A stretch of 64,000 nt of DNA from Lysobacter sp. S4-A87 (GCF_022637455.1 NZ_CP093341.1:1116001-1180000), one strand, 5' to 3'; shown: positions 48,173-57,952, counted from the first letter of the stretch. Translations and numbers: made by a program. Notes: generated by a model from the sequence alone, not told the origin.

Positions 48173-50032
48173 TCAGGGAGCCGGTCGCTCGACCGGGCAC
48201 CACTGGAAAGGCAATGCCTCCGTGCCGATCGACGCGGCATGGACACGGCAACCGTCGGGAGACATCCGCAGCCCGTAGCGCGCCAGCGTCTGGACCGCCG
48301 CATCGGCCAGCGCGCGGTTCTCCACCGCAACGTCGCGACCTGATTCTTCCGCTCGTGGCGCCAGCCGGCAGCGTCCATCGCCGACCTGCACATCGGCCCG
48401 GCGATTGCGCGCGATCTTGCGCAGCAGGCCGCAATCTCCGCGATCCAGGTGCAGGCGGCCGGCCCAGGCGTTGATCTGCGCCATTCGCGCCAGGCGCTTG
48501 ACCATGCGATTGTCGACATCGGCCGGCAACATCGCATAGACCCCGCCCGGGCGCGCGGCGATGCGTGCGCGAATGGTGTCCGCATAGTGCTCCGACTCCG
48601 GCAGATTCGACCCCACCGACGCATACGCCGCCGCAGCCGGCAGGAACGGAATGCGCCACGCCTGCGGCTCGGTCCCCACCAGCAGCACCGTTGACTGCGC
48701 CGGTTGGGCCATGGCCGGCGCATCGACCCGGAACGGCCTGTCGGTCCAGCCTGCGTGCCCCCAGTTTCCCCATCCGGTCAGCCAGGTACCGGCCAGCGTC
48801 ACCGCGATCGTCGCCACGATGGCGCACGTCGCCACGCGGGCCGCCAGCGCCGGCGCGAATACGCGCTCGGCCAGCAACCACAGCACCAGCGGCGCAAGCA
48901 CTTCGAGCACCGCCAGATAGCGGTGGATGCTGAAGACTGCCAACCAAGCGACGAACGCCACCGCAAAGAACACCAGCAGCAACCTCGCCGCTGTCGTGAC
49001 GGCAACGTCCTGTCGAACTACGCCGGCGCTTCGACGCCACAACCAGCTCGCCACGGCGGCAATCGCCAGCAGGTAAAGCACTGCCCAGATGATCTGGAGC
49101 AAGGGTATTTCGCTGATCAGGAACGGATTGATCGTGAACTTGAGCGGACGCAGCGCCGCTTCGACCACCCCGGACGGCAACCAGCGCTGGTCAGCCACCG
49201 ACACCGGTATCGCCAGCGGCGCCTGGAACCAGCCATTGAACTGCGGGAACAGCGGATTTCCGAACTGGCGCCACATGCCCCACAACCACGGTCCGGCAAC
49301 CACGGCGATCGTCGCGGTGGTCGCCACCGTCAGCGAGGCGGCGCACTTGATCCGTCGCGTCCACGACCAAGGGCCGGAAAGTACCGCCACGCCCAGCGCC
49401 AGCGCATAGATCGCGTTGGTCAGCTTGAACGAGACTCCCAGGCCCAGCACCACGCCGGCGAGCCACCATCGCCACGACATCCGTCCGGCCGGCACGCCGT
49501 CGACGGAGGCCGCCTGCAACACCAGCAGCAGCGCAGCCAGCACGAATATCGCACTCGTGTTGTCGCCCATCGTGGTGCCCAGCTCGGAGAGGAACACCGC
49601 ACTGAAGCAGCCGGCCAGCGCCAGCATCGGGACCAGGCGGTGTCGGCCCGGTCGCCCGGCCAGTGCCAGCCAGCCGATGCCGGCAGCCAGGGCAAAGGCG
49701 AGCCCGTGCCACGTGCCCAGCACCATCGCTGTCAATCGCGGCCAGTGCTGTGCCGCGAGGAAATACGGCAGGTCGAGCCAGGGCACGAAGTAGCTCTGCA
49801 ACTGCGCCGGAGCCAGATCCGTGGCGAGCCGGTCGGTCAGCCAGGCGTAGGCGTTGTAGAGGTGGTAGTTGCGCAGGTCCCAGTTGCTGTCCTGGCCTCG
49901 CCAGACCGACATCAGCCCGAACAGCAGCGCGACCGCAACGGCCGCCCGCGCCGCATGGGCGGCGCCGTGAAATCCAAAGCGCCGGTCCAGCCATGCCGTG
50001 GCCGACTTCCAGCTCCGATGCGGAGCGTTCAA
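48173..50032 (-). CDS. Multi-spanning GT-C-like membrane protein
   Basis: 619 residues with about ten membrane helices over residues 25-440 (AAVAVALLFGLMSVW, LVPMLALAGCFSAVFL, WLAGVVLGLGVSF, VATTATIAVVAGPWLWG, LLLVFFAVAFVAWLAVF and others). The first loop after helix 1 has DSNWDLRNYHLYNAYAWLTD, acidic and aromatic as in GT-C glycosyltransferases using polyprenyl-phosphate sugars. A soluble C-terminal domain of about 170 residues follows. I do not recognise a specific family. It overlaps the GT2 gene by four bases, which suggests it uses the sugar that enzyme makes. Confidence 0.8.
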   Translation of the reverse strand: MNAPHRSWKSATAWLDRRFGFHGAAHAARAAVAVALLFGLMSVWRGQDSNWDLRNYHLYNAYAWLTDRLATDLAPAQLQSYFVPWLDLPYFLAAQHWPRLTAMVLGTWHGLAFALAAGIGWLALAGRPGRHRLVPMLALAGCFSAVFLSELGTTMGDNTSAIFVLAALLLVLQAASVDGVPAGRMSWRWWLAGVVLGLGVSFKLTNAIYALALGVAVLSGPWSWTRRIKCAASLTVATTATIAVVAGPWLWGMWRQFGNPLFPQFNGWFQAPLAIPVSVADQRWLPSGVVEAALRPLKFTINPFLISEIPLLQIIWAVLYLLAIAAVASWLWRRSAGVVRQDVAVTTAARLLLVFFAVAFVAWLAVFSIHRYLAVLEVLAPLVLWLLAERVFAPALAARVATCAIVATIAVTLAGTWLTGWGNWGHAGWTDRPFRVDAPAMAQPAQSTVLLVGTEPQAWRIPFLPAAAAYASVGSNLPESEHYADTIRARIAARPGGVYAMLPADVDNRMVKRLARMAQINAWAGRLHLDRGDCGLLRKIARNRRADVQVGDGRCRLAPRAEESGRDVAVENRALADAAVQTLARYGLRMSPDGCRVHAASIGTEALPFQWCPVERPAP

Positions 50033-51030
50033 GGCGTCCTCGCTTCCTGCCCTTGGGTCGCCGTCATCGCGTCAGGCCGGTGTGCACCAGTGCCGGAGCC
50101 ATTGCCGGACACCGACAGGTACATCAGGTGCTTGAGCTCGACACGTCCCCGCGTGACCGTGTCCAGGATCAGGCCGCAGGCGAACAGCACCGCGCCCAGC
50201 AACACCAGCGCCACGCACAGGATCGCGGTGGGAAACCGCGGCACCAGCCCGGTCTGCAGGTAAGTCAGCAGCAGCGGCCAGGCCAGCACGAACGAGGCCA
50301 GCACGCACAGCCCCGTGACGATGGAAAAGAACGCCAGCGGCCGCTCGTTCTTGAAGAGCCTGGCGATGGTGAACAGGATCCGCGCGCCGTCGCGATAGGT
50401 GCGCAACTTGCTGGCCGAACCCTCCGGCCTGACGCCATAGGCCGTGGCGACCTCGGCCACCGGCATCCGCAGCTGCAGCGCGTGCACCGCCAGTTCGGTC
50501 TCGATCTCGAAGCCGCTGGAATGTGCGGGGAACGACTTCACGTAGCGGCGCGAAAACACCCGGTATCCGGACAGCATGTCGTCGAAACTGCGGCCGAACA
50601 GCAGCCCCACGCAACGCGTCAGCAGGACGTTGCCGGTGCGGTGGCCGGAGCGGTACGCGGCGCGGTCCTGGTGGGCGCGCGAACCCACGACCATGTCCAG
50701 GTCGTCGCGGCACAGGCGATCGACCAGCATTGGCGCGGCCGCGGCATCGTAGGTGTCGTCACCATCGACCAGCACGTAGATGTCCGCCTCGACTTCGGCA
50801 AACATCCGGCGCACGACATTGCCCTTGCCCTGCAGCTGGACGTGCCGGACCCTGGCCCCTGCGGCCAGCGCGACCTGTGCGGTGCCGTCCGAGGAGTTGT
50901 TGTCGAATACATGAAGCTCGGCCCCGGGCAAGCTGGCCCGGAAATCCGCGATCACCTTGGCGATCGCCGCCGCTTCGTTGTGGCATGGCACAAGCACGGC
51001 GATCCGTGGCGCCCGTTCGGCTGCATCCAT
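50029..51030 (-). CDS. Family 2 glycosyltransferase, polyprenyl-phosphate type, with C-terminal membrane helices
   Basis: 333 residues from ATG 51030 (MDAAERAPRIAVLVPCHNEA). GT-A motifs: VLVPCHNEA, FDNNSSDGT, DGDDTYDA and MLSGYRVFSRRYV. Two C-terminal membrane helices (FSIVTGLCVLASFVLAWPLL and LCVALVLLGAVLFACGLIL) are like those of GtrB/DPM1 enzymes, which put a sugar onto undecaprenyl phosphate. It lies between two GT-C-like genes that would use that lipid-linked sugar. Confidence 0.92.
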   Translation of the reverse strand: MDAAERAPRIAVLVPCHNEAAAIAKVIADFRASLPGAELHVFDNNSSDGTAQVALAAGARVRHVQLQGKGNVVRRMFAEVEADIYVLVDGDDTYDAAAAPMLVDRLCRDDLDMVVGSRAHQDRAAYRSGHRTGNVLLTRCVGLLFGRSFDDMLSGYRVFSRRYVKSFPAHSSGFEIETELAVHALQLRMPVAEVATAYGVRPEGSASKLRTYRDGARILFTIARLFKNERPLAFFSIVTGLCVLASFVLAWPLLLTYLQTGLVPRFPTAILCVALVLLGAVLFACGLILDTVTRGRVELKHLMYLSVSGNGSGTGAHRPDAMTATQGQEARTP

Positions 51031-51104
51031 TACGTCTTCCCCGAATTCAGGCGCACAGTCTACCGGCGTGGCGTGGCGGCGGAAGTGACGCCACGCCCAG
51101 CCCC

Positions 51105-52949
51105 TCACTCAAGCTGGATCGGACGTTCCGCCCAGGTTTCCTCACTGCCGTCGCGTCCGCGCAGGCGCAGGCCCAGCCAGTGCCGCCCCGGCCGGAACGA
51201 CTCGGGCGGCAGCGACACTTCAGCGTCGAAGCCCACGTTCGGATGCTGCGGATCGCTCGACTGCGGCCACGCGTCGGTGAGCCCCGGGAAGGCACGGCCG
51301 TAGCGCGCCTGCGCGACCACCTGGCCGTCGAGCATGACGTCGATGCCGGCCAGGCCAACGCCGTCCTTGAAGGCCCAGCCGTTGACCTTGAAGCGCCTGC
51401 CGACACGAGCGTCCGCCACCGGCGTATCGACCCAGGCCATCGCCGGTGTCGTGCAGTCGCCGTGCACCGGTTTGCCGTCCATGGCGAACAGGAGGAAGCG
51501 CTGGCGACCATGGTCGATGTTCAGCACTTCCGCCGGCGGCAGTGGTCCGACCATTGCGCACAGGTCGTGGTAGCGGGCGAGCAGGTCGCGGTACTTGATC
51601 TCGGTGGCACCCACCACGACCAGCACCGGCTCGTCGCCCCATTCGGCACGCCCGGCACTCTGCAGCCCCCACAGGCGCAGCTGCGGCGCGCGGCCATGCT
51701 TGTGATTGATCGGATGGTCGAGCACGGCGATGCGCGGGTCGCCCAAGGCAAAACCCAGTTCGGCACCGATCTTGAAGTTGTCCGCCACCAGGCGCGTGCC
51801 GGCCGGCATCGCCGCCAGGCGCGCACGCACGGCCCGCGCCAGCGGCTCCCACCCGGAGAAGTTGCTCGGATACCACTTCTCCGCCGCATTGCGTTCGCGC
51901 ACGCCGGGCTGCGACACCGCCAGGTAATAACCCAGGTTTGCCACCAGGCCCAGGCCGGCGAGCCAGGCCGTGGCCAGCCGCCAGCCACGTGGCCAGCGCC
52001 ACAGCACCGCCGGTAGCAGCGGCAGCAGCGCGAGGTAGCCTGGCAACGGCCAGTGGAAGCTGACCCGCTCGGTATCGGCAAAGAATCCGAGCGCGAAAAA
52101 TCCCACCACGACGCCGGCGCCGAGCAGGGCGAAATAGCGATGCGGGGCGTCGATGCCCGCCAGCCCGCGGCGCGCGGCGACGGCCAGTGCGGCAAACAGC
52201 AGTGGTGTCACCAGCAGGGCCTGGATCGCGATGAACCAGACCGCATCGGCATGGAACGCCCAGGGATGGCGATCGACCAACTGGAAGCGCAGCCCGGCAT
52301 CGGCATTGTCGAGGTTCCAGGCCACCAGGGGCGCCCAGGCCGACGCCCCGAACGCAATGGCCACCAGCACGCGCACGTCACGCAGCGCTCGCCGGCCTTC
52401 GGCCAGCATGGCCAGGGCGATGAAGCCAACACCAATCACGGCAATGAAGCGGTAATGGCACAGTGCGCCCAGCGCCAGGCCGACGGCGAGTTCAAGCGCG
52501 GTCTCGGGCGTCACCTGACGCAGCAGGCGCGCCCCGGCGTCGACACACAGCAGGGTCGCCAGCGCCATCGCCGCATCCGGCAACGCCATCACGCCCAGGC
52601 TGCCCGCCAGCGGCAACAGCAGGGTGAAGCAACCGGCCAGCCAGCCGGCGCGCGCACCGAACTCGCGCGCGGCGATATGCACCATCAGGCACGGCACCAG
52701 CGCGGCGATCAACAGAAATGGCAGGCGCACGGCAAAGGCATGGTCGCCGCCGACCAGGGTTCCCAGGCGGGTCAGCCACGCCGTCAGGCCGGGCAGGTCC
52801 GAGTAGGCCGCGGCCAGGTGCTGCCCTTCCTGCCAGTAGAACGCCTCGTCGACGAACAAGGGCAGACGCGCGGCCACGACCAGCTTGATCGCCAGCACTG
52901 CGACCCACAGCACCCAGAACATGCGACGTTCCTGCACTGCATCCCGCAT
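51105..52949 (-). CDS. GT39-type (ArnT/PMT-like) membrane glycosyltransferase with C-terminal beta domain
   Basis: 614 residues. The first loop carries FVDEAFYWQEGQHLA, the acidic donor-binding motif of GT39 enzymes, then about eleven membrane helices to residue 365. The last 230 residues are soluble, ending in a beta-sandwich-like part (FKVNGWAFKDGVGLAGIDVM, PESFRPGRHWLGLRLRGRDG). ArnT-type enzymes transfer sugar from undecaprenyl phosphate to lipid A or proteins; the acceptor is unknown. The gene is 75 bases upstream of the GT2 gene, same strand. Confidence 0.85.
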   Translation of the reverse strand: MRDAVQERRMFWVLWVAVLAIKLVVAARLPLFVDEAFYWQEGQHLAAAYSDLPGLTAWLTRLGTLVGGDHAFAVRLPFLLIAALVPCLMVHIAAREFGARAGWLAGCFTLLLPLAGSLGVMALPDAAMALATLLCVDAGARLLRQVTPETALELAVGLALGALCHYRFIAVIGVGFIALAMLAEGRRALRDVRVLVAIAFGASAWAPLVAWNLDNADAGLRFQLVDRHPWAFHADAVWFIAIQALLVTPLLFAALAVAARRGLAGIDAPHRYFALLGAGVVVGFFALGFFADTERVSFHWPLPGYLALLPLLPAVLWRWPRGWRLATAWLAGLGLVANLGYYLAVSQPGVRERNAAEKWYPSNFSGWEPLARAVRARLAAMPAGTRLVADNFKIGAELGFALGDPRIAVLDHPINHKHGRAPQLRLWGLQSAGRAEWGDEPVLVVVGATEIKYRDLLARYHDLCAMVGPLPPAEVLNIDHGRQRFLLFAMDGKPVHGDCTTPAMAWVDTPVADARVGRRFKVNGWAFKDGVGLAGIDVMLDGQVVAQARYGRAFPGLTDAWPQSSDPQHPNVGFDAEVSLPPESFRPGRHWLGLRLRGRDGSEETWAERPIQLE

Positions 52950-53072
52950 CCGTTCGTGACCTCGCTACACTCTGGGTGAATTCGTCGCGACCGGCCTGCG
53001 CAAAGGCGGCGTGACGGGCGAAGCGCCGGCGGACGGCGCCAGCTGCAACATCCAACAAGGAGCACACGCGCG

Positions 53073-54026
53073 ATGGCGGTATCCCTTTCGACGGCGACCA
53101 TGCTAACCGATGGCCTGCGAGGCGCCCTTGAACGCGCCCAGGCGCAGGTCAATTCGCTGGTATTGGGCAAACCGCACGAGGTTCGCCTGGCGTTCGTGGC
53201 GCTGCTGGCCGGCGGCCACCTGCTGATCGAGGATCTGCCCGGGCTGGGCAAGACGACGCTTGCCCACGCCCTGGCGGCGACACTCGGCCTGGATTTCCAG
53301 CGCGTGCAGTTCACCTCCGACCTGTTGCCGGCCGATGTCGTCGGCGTGTCGGTGTTCGATCCACAGGCGCGCCAGTTCCAGTTCCATCCCGGCCCGGTGT
53401 TCGCGCAGGTGTTGCTGGCGGACGAGATCAACCGCGCGCCACCGCGCACGCAGAGCGCATTGCTGGAAGCGATGGCCGAATACCAGGTGACCATCGACGG
53501 CACCACCCATGCGCTGCCAGAACCGTTCTTCGTCATCGCCACGCAGAATCCGGTCGACCTCTCCGGCACGTATCCATTGCCGGACTCGCAGCTCGACCGG
53601 TTCCTGCTCCGCCTGAGCCTGGGGTATCCGGATGCGGACGCCGAACGCCTTCTGCTGGCGGGCGACGACCGACGCGACCTGATCGCACGCGTCCTGCCGT
53701 TGCTGGGCAGCGAGGACGTGCTGGCTGCGCGCCGCGCCGTACAGCAGGTGCATGCGAGCGAAGCACTGGTCGCCTACGTGCAGGCGCTGATGGCGCGCAG
53801 TCGCCGCCACCCGGGCGTGCGCGTCGGCCTGTCGCCGCGCGCCGGCCTGGCATTGCTGCGCGCGGCACGCGCCTACGCGCTGCTGCTTGGACGCGCACAC
53901 GTGCTGCCTGAGGACGTGCAGGCGTTGTTCCCCGCCGTGGCCGCGCACCGCCTGGTCGCCGAAGTCGACGCCGGCAAGGATGCGTCACTGGCAAAAGCCA
54001 TCCTGCACGCGGTACCGGTGGACTGA
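53073..54026 (+). CDS. MoxR-family AAA+ ATPase
   Basis: 317 residues. Walker A is EDLPGLGKTTLAHAL, Walker B is LLADEINRAPP, sensor 1 is ATQNPVD, and FFVIATQNP with DRFLLRLSLGYP is typical. MoxR proteins serve as chaperones for partner vWA or DUF58 proteins. AAGGAG lies about ten bases before the ATG. It begins an operon with DUF58 and transglutaminase genes, a conserved trio. Confidence 0.95.
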   Translation: MAVSLSTATMLTDGLRGALERAQAQVNSLVLGKPHEVRLAFVALLAGGHLLIEDLPGLGKTTLAHALAATLGLDFQRVQFTSDLLPADVVGVSVFDPQARQFQFHPGPVFAQVLLADEINRAPPRTQSALLEAMAEYQVTIDGTTHALPEPFFVIATQNPVDLSGTYPLPDSQLDRFLLRLSLGYPDADAERLLLAGDDRRDLIARVLPLLGSEDVLAARRAVQQVHASEALVAYVQALMARSRRHPGVRVGLSPRAGLALLRAARAYALLLGRAHVLPEDVQALFPAVAAHRLVAEVDAGKDASLAKAILHAVPVD

Positions 54027-54029
54027 GCG

Positions 54030-55034
54030 ATGCTGCAGCCGGATCTTCATGCGCCGGATCCTCATGCGCCGGCGCGACTGCGCTCGCGACTGCATGCGTG
54101 GGCCATGATCTGGACGCGTCCGCGCGATCCAGAATCCTTGCCGGCCCGCCTGCATCGCCGCCGAATCTACGTGCTGCCGACCCGATTCGGAATGTTCTAC
54201 GCCCTACTGCTTTTCACCATGCTGCTGGGTGCGCTGAACTACAACAACAACCCGGCGCTGCTGCTCGGCCTGATGCTGGCCGGTGCCGGACTGGCCAGCC
54301 TGGTCGCGGCGCAGATGCAGTTGTCGGGGCTTGAACTTGTCACCGTCGATGCCGAGCCCGTAGCCGCCGGTGCGCCACTGTCCGTGCGACTGCACGCGCG
54401 TGCCGCGCCGGGTCGCGCCAGGCGCGGATTGCGCCTGGATGACGACGGCAGCTTTTCGGCCTCGCCGGGCATCCTCAACCTGGAACGCGGCACAGGCGAG
54501 GGGCAACTGCTGCTGCCGACGCAGCAGCGCGGCTGGTTCGACCTGCCCAAGCTGCGCCTGTCGACCACACGTCCGCTCGGCCTGGCGCGGGCTTGGGCGT
54601 ACGTGTGGCCGGAGTCGCCCCTGCTGGTGTATCCCGCACCCGAGGCCGACGGCCCGCCGCTGCCTGCCGGCCATGGCGACCGCGTGCAGGCGCGCGTGAA
54701 CCCGAGCGGCGACGACGTCCACCATCTGCGCGCTTACCGTAGCGGCGACGCACGCAGGACCATCGCCTGGAAACCCTCGGCACGACGCGACACCTTGCTG
54801 GTGCGCGAGTTCGAGCAACCCATAGGCGCCGAGATCGTGCTCGACTGGCGCGAGACCGCGGGCATCGGCTACGAAGCGCGCATAGCCCGCCTGGCACGCT
54901 GGATCGACGACGCCGAACGCGAAGGCCGGCGCTATCAGTTGCGCCTTCCCGGCCATGCCGCGCTCGGACCCGACCGCGGCACCCAGCACCGCCATGCCTG
55001 CCTGCGCGCGTTGGCACTGATGCCCCATGGCTGA
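54030..55034 (+). CDS. DUF58 membrane protein
   Basis: 334 residues. Two membrane helices (GMFYALLLFTMLLGALNY and ALLLGLMLAGAGLASLVA) precede a beta-rich domain, then DUF58: DDVHHLRAYRSGDARRTIAW, KPSARRDTLLVREFEQPIG and VLDWRETAG. DUF58 is a vWA-like module thought to be remodelled by MoxR. It starts three bases after moxR and overlaps tgpA by eight. Confidence 0.93.
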   Translation: MLQPDLHAPDPHAPARLRSRLHAWAMIWTRPRDPESLPARLHRRRIYVLPTRFGMFYALLLFTMLLGALNYNNNPALLLGLMLAGAGLASLVAAQMQLSGLELVTVDAEPVAAGAPLSVRLHARAAPGRARRGLRLDDDGSFSASPGILNLERGTGEGQLLLPTQQRGWFDLPKLRLSTTRPLGLARAWAYVWPESPLLVYPAPEADGPPLPAGHGDRVQARVNPSGDDVHHLRAYRSGDARRTIAWKPSARRDTLLVREFEQPIGAEIVLDWRETAGIGYEARIARLARWIDDAEREGRRYQLRLPGHAALGPDRGTQHRHACLRALALMPHG

Positions 55035-57018
55035 CCCGACGCTGCCGGCACTGGATCCGCGCAGTCGTCGCTGGGTGCTGCTGAGCGCCGGCGCCTGCCT
55101 GTTGCCGCTGCTGCTGCAACTGCCCGCGCAGATCGCGGTGACGATCGGAGCCAGTGCGCTCGCAGTGGCCGCGCTGTCCTGGCGCCAGCCCGTGCATGGC
55201 CTGTTGCGCCTGCTCCTGTCGCTGGTACTGATCGCGGTCGTGCTGGGCATGAGTGGCTTCTCGATCGGTCGCGATACCGGTTGCGCATTGCTGGCGGCAA
55301 TGCTGGCGATCAAGCCGTCCGAGACCTTCAGTTTGCGCGACGCGCGCAGCCTGCTCGGATTTGCATTGTTCGCGCCGTTCGCCACGTTCCTGCTCGATCA
55401 GGGCCCGCTGTCGCTCGCGCTGGGCCTGACCGCGACACTGCTGGCGCTGGCGGCACTGATGCTGCTGGCCGATATTGAATCCGGCGATGTCCGCCGCGAC
55501 GCATCGCCATGGCAGCGCATGGCCGGCACCGGCCGGCTGCTCGCACTCGGCCTGCCGGTCGCCCTGGCGGCATTCTGGTTGTTCCCGCGATTGTCCTCGC
55601 CGTTGTGGGGCGTTCCCGAACGCGCAATGGGTCGGCCCGGCCTGTCTGACCGCATGAGCCCGGGCGACTGGATCGAACTGCTCGACGATGACCGCCCCGC
55701 ACTTCGCGCCAGGTTCTTCAGCGACATGCCGCGACCGCAGCAGATGTACTGGCGCGGGCCGGTGATGTGGGATTTCGACGGGCGCACCTGGACGCAACCG
55801 CGCTGGACCGCCGGCTGGTCGGAGACGGCGATCGAACGGAGCCCGCAGCGCTGGGACTACGAGATCGAGCTGGAACCCACCGATCGTCGCCAGCTCGTCG
55901 CGCTGGACCTGCCGGTCGCAGCGCCCGAGGGCAGCGAACTCGACCCGGACCAGAGCCTGAAATCGCACACCCCGTTGACCGGCATCAGCCGCTGGCGGAT
56001 GCAATCGGCGGTACCCGTGCGCTATCAGGCCGCCCTGCCCGGCCAGCTTCGCCAGTACGCGCTGCAGCTGCCGGCCGGCTACAACCCGCGCACCGTGGGC
56101 CTGGCACGGCAATGGCGCCAGGAGGCCGGCCCGCTCGCTGACGGCGAGATCGTCGACCGTGCCCTGGCCTGGATCCGCCGCGACTTCGCCTACACCTTGG
56201 ATACGCCGCTGCTCGGCCGCAACAGCGTCGACGAATTCCTGTTCGACCAGCGTGCGGGATTCTGCGAACACTTCAGTTCATCGTTCGTCGTGCTGATGCG
56301 CGCGGCCGGAATTCCGGCGCGCGTGGTCACCGGCTACACCGGTGGCTACCGCAACAAGGTCGGTGGCTACTGGCTCGTCCGTCGTTCCGACGCCCACGCC
56401 TGGGCCGAGGTCTGGTTGCGCGGGCGCGGCTGGGTGCGCGTGGATCCGACTGCGGCGGTGGCGCCCGAGCGCATCTACGACACGCTCCAGGATCGGTTGC
56501 CCGGCGCCGACCTGGCCGGCGGTCGATCGTTGCTCGACTTCGGTGACTGGATGCGCAGTGGCTGGAACGACTTCGTGCTCGGCTTCGACGCCCAGCGCCA
56601 GCAGCGACTGCTGCGGCCGCTCGGCATCGACCGCATCGACGACCGCACCCTGGTGCTGCTGCTGATGCTGGCGATCGCGCTGGGCCTGTTGTGGATGTTC
56701 TGGTTCAGCCGCCGCAACGAGCGCGAGCCCGACCCGGTGCTGCGCGCCTGGCATGCATTGGCGCGCCGCTATCGCCATCTGGGGCTGGAACGTTACCCGG
56801 ACGAGCCGGCCGGGCGCTGGGTGCAGCGCGTCGCTGCGGCACGCCCCGAACTGGCCGCGCAGTTGCAGGAACTCAGCCAACGTTTCAGCGATTGGCGGTA
56901 CGCTGAGGGCGAACCGGGGGGACGTTCGACCCGCGCCTTGACCCAGGCGCTGCGCGCGCATCGCCCGTCCGCCCGCAACGGATCGCCAAGCTCACGGATA
57001 CCAGGAGAACGCCGATGA
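55027..57018 (+). CDS. tgpA: TgpA-type membrane transglutaminase
   Basis: 663 residues. Six membrane helices (residues 15-190), then a large periplasmic domain with the papain-like triad: Cys in RAGFCEHFSSSFVVLMRAAG, His in DAHAWAEVWL, Asp in WVRVDPTAAV. A last helix near residue 545 (LVLLLLMLAIALGLLWMFW) leads to a cytoplasmic tail. This is the DUF3488/transglutaminase-like architecture of Pseudomonas TgpA, which is essential there; its substrate is not known. Confidence 0.94.
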   Translation: MADPTLPALDPRSRRWVLLSAGACLLPLLLQLPAQIAVTIGASALAVAALSWRQPVHGLLRLLLSLVLIAVVLGMSGFSIGRDTGCALLAAMLAIKPSETFSLRDARSLLGFALFAPFATFLLDQGPLSLALGLTATLLALAALMLLADIESGDVRRDASPWQRMAGTGRLLALGLPVALAAFWLFPRLSSPLWGVPERAMGRPGLSDRMSPGDWIELLDDDRPALRARFFSDMPRPQQMYWRGPVMWDFDGRTWTQPRWTAGWSETAIERSPQRWDYEIELEPTDRRQLVALDLPVAAPEGSELDPDQSLKSHTPLTGISRWRMQSAVPVRYQAALPGQLRQYALQLPAGYNPRTVGLARQWRQEAGPLADGEIVDRALAWIRRDFAYTLDTPLLGRNSVDEFLFDQRAGFCEHFSSSFVVLMRAAGIPARVVTGYTGGYRNKVGGYWLVRRSDAHAWAEVWLRGRGWVRVDPTAAVAPERIYDTLQDRLPGADLAGGRSLLDFGDWMRSGWNDFVLGFDAQRQQRLLRPLGIDRIDDRTLVLLLMLAIALGLLWMFWFSRRNEREPDPVLRAWHALARRYRHLGLERYPDEPAGRWVQRVAAARPELAAQLQELSQRFSDWRYAEGEPGGRSTRALTQALRAHRPSARNGSPSSRIPGERR

Positions 57019-57503
57019 ACGTTCGTCTCGCCCTACTCGCCTTCGCCACGATGATGCTGGCTGCCTGCGTCACGGCACCGCAGCCGCTGCAGGGCGAGTT
57101 CAATCCGATCACGCCGCGCGATGCGTCGGTCAACGACATCACCGGTGCCACGGTGCGCTGGGGCGGCCGCGTCGTCAGCGTCGAACCGCAGCCCAACCGC
57201 ACCTGCTTCGAAATGATCTCGACGTACCTGGGCGACAACGCCCGTCCGTACTGGGGCAGCGACGACACCGGCGGCCGCTTCATCGCCTGCCGTACCGGCT
57301 TCTATGACCCGGCGGTCTTCGAGAAGAATCGCGAAGTCACCTTCATCGGCCGCGTCAGCGGCTACCAGAATCGCCGCATCGGCGAATACGACTACCGCTT
57401 CCCGCAGGTCGAGGCCGACGTGGTCTACCTGTGGCCCGTGCGCGAAACGGTCGACGTCGTCGGCTATCCGGCGGCACCGTGGCCGTGGTGGGGTTGGTGG
57501 TAA
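57015..57503 (+). CDS. slp: Slp-family outer-membrane lipoprotein
   Basis: 162 residues. The lipobox is MMLAACV (Cys 17). The mature part has RWGGRVVSVEPQPNRTCFEM, GGRFIACRTGFYDP and VTFIGRVSGYQNRRIGEYDY, the Slp/YeaY pattern, and ends in a Pro/Trp-rich tail (PWPWWGWW). Slp proteins are starvation- or acid-inducible lipoproteins in E. coli. It overlaps tgpA by four bases, so it belongs to that operon. Confidence 0.92.
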   Translation: MNVRLALLAFATMMLAACVTAPQPLQGEFNPITPRDASVNDITGATVRWGGRVVSVEPQPNRTCFEMISTYLGDNARPYWGSDDTGGRFIACRTGFYDPAVFEKNREVTFIGRVSGYQNRRIGEYDYRFPQVEADVVYLWPVRETVDVVGYPAAPWPWWGWW

Positions 57504-57542
57504 GCCGGAACGTCCTTCAGTAGCGGCCCTGCCGGAGCCGGC

Positions 57543-57893
57543 TCAGCGCGAGGTTCCGAACCGGCCCAGCGGCGCTCCCGCCAGCAGGTGCAGATGGATC
57601 TGGAACACCGTCTGCCCGCCGTGACCGTTGCAGTTCATCACGATCCGGTAGCCGTCCTCGGCGAAGCCCTCGCGCTTGGCGTAGTCGGCCGCCGCCACCG
57701 CCAGGCGGCCGACGATTGCGGCCTGGTCGGGCTGCAGGTCGTTGAGCGTGGCGACATCGGTCTTGGGCACGAACAGCACGTGCACCGGCGCCTGCGGCGC
57801 GATGTCACGGAACGCGATCAGGTGCTCGTCCTCGAAGACGACATCGGCCGGAATTTCGCGCTTGATGATCTTGTGGAAGATGGTTTCGGACAT
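57543..57893 (-). CDS. HinT-type histidine triad protein with altered triad
   Basis: 116 residues. IFHKIIKREIPADVVFEDEH, FRDIAPQAPVHVLFVPK and GYRIVMNCNGHGGQTVFQ match HINT purine nucleotide phosphoramidases. The triad reads QIHLHLL: the first His of HxHxH is Gln (codon CAG), while the catalytic middle His and the third are kept. Family members normally have VYHIHLH or VFHIHLH here. Short C-terminus. Monocistronic, convergent with slp. Confidence 0.9.
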   Translation of the reverse strand: MSETIFHKIIKREIPADVVFEDEHLIAFRDIAPQAPVHVLFVPKTDVATLNDLQPDQAAIVGRLAVAAADYAKREGFAEDGYRIVMNCNGHGGQTVFQIHLHLLAGAPLGRFGTSR

Positions 57894-57952
57894 GGCGGTC
57901 TGGATGCAGGCGGGGTGACCGCGACTTTACGCCCAGGCAGTGCCCGCTGGCA

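Noticed and set aside
47770-48723. 317-codon minus-strand frame
   Set aside because: Covers maf antisense and an out-of-frame part of the membrane protein gene; Arg-rich shadow.
54475-56271. 598-codon minus-strand frame
   Set aside because: Opposite DUF58 and tgpA, which have clear domains and overlapping starts.
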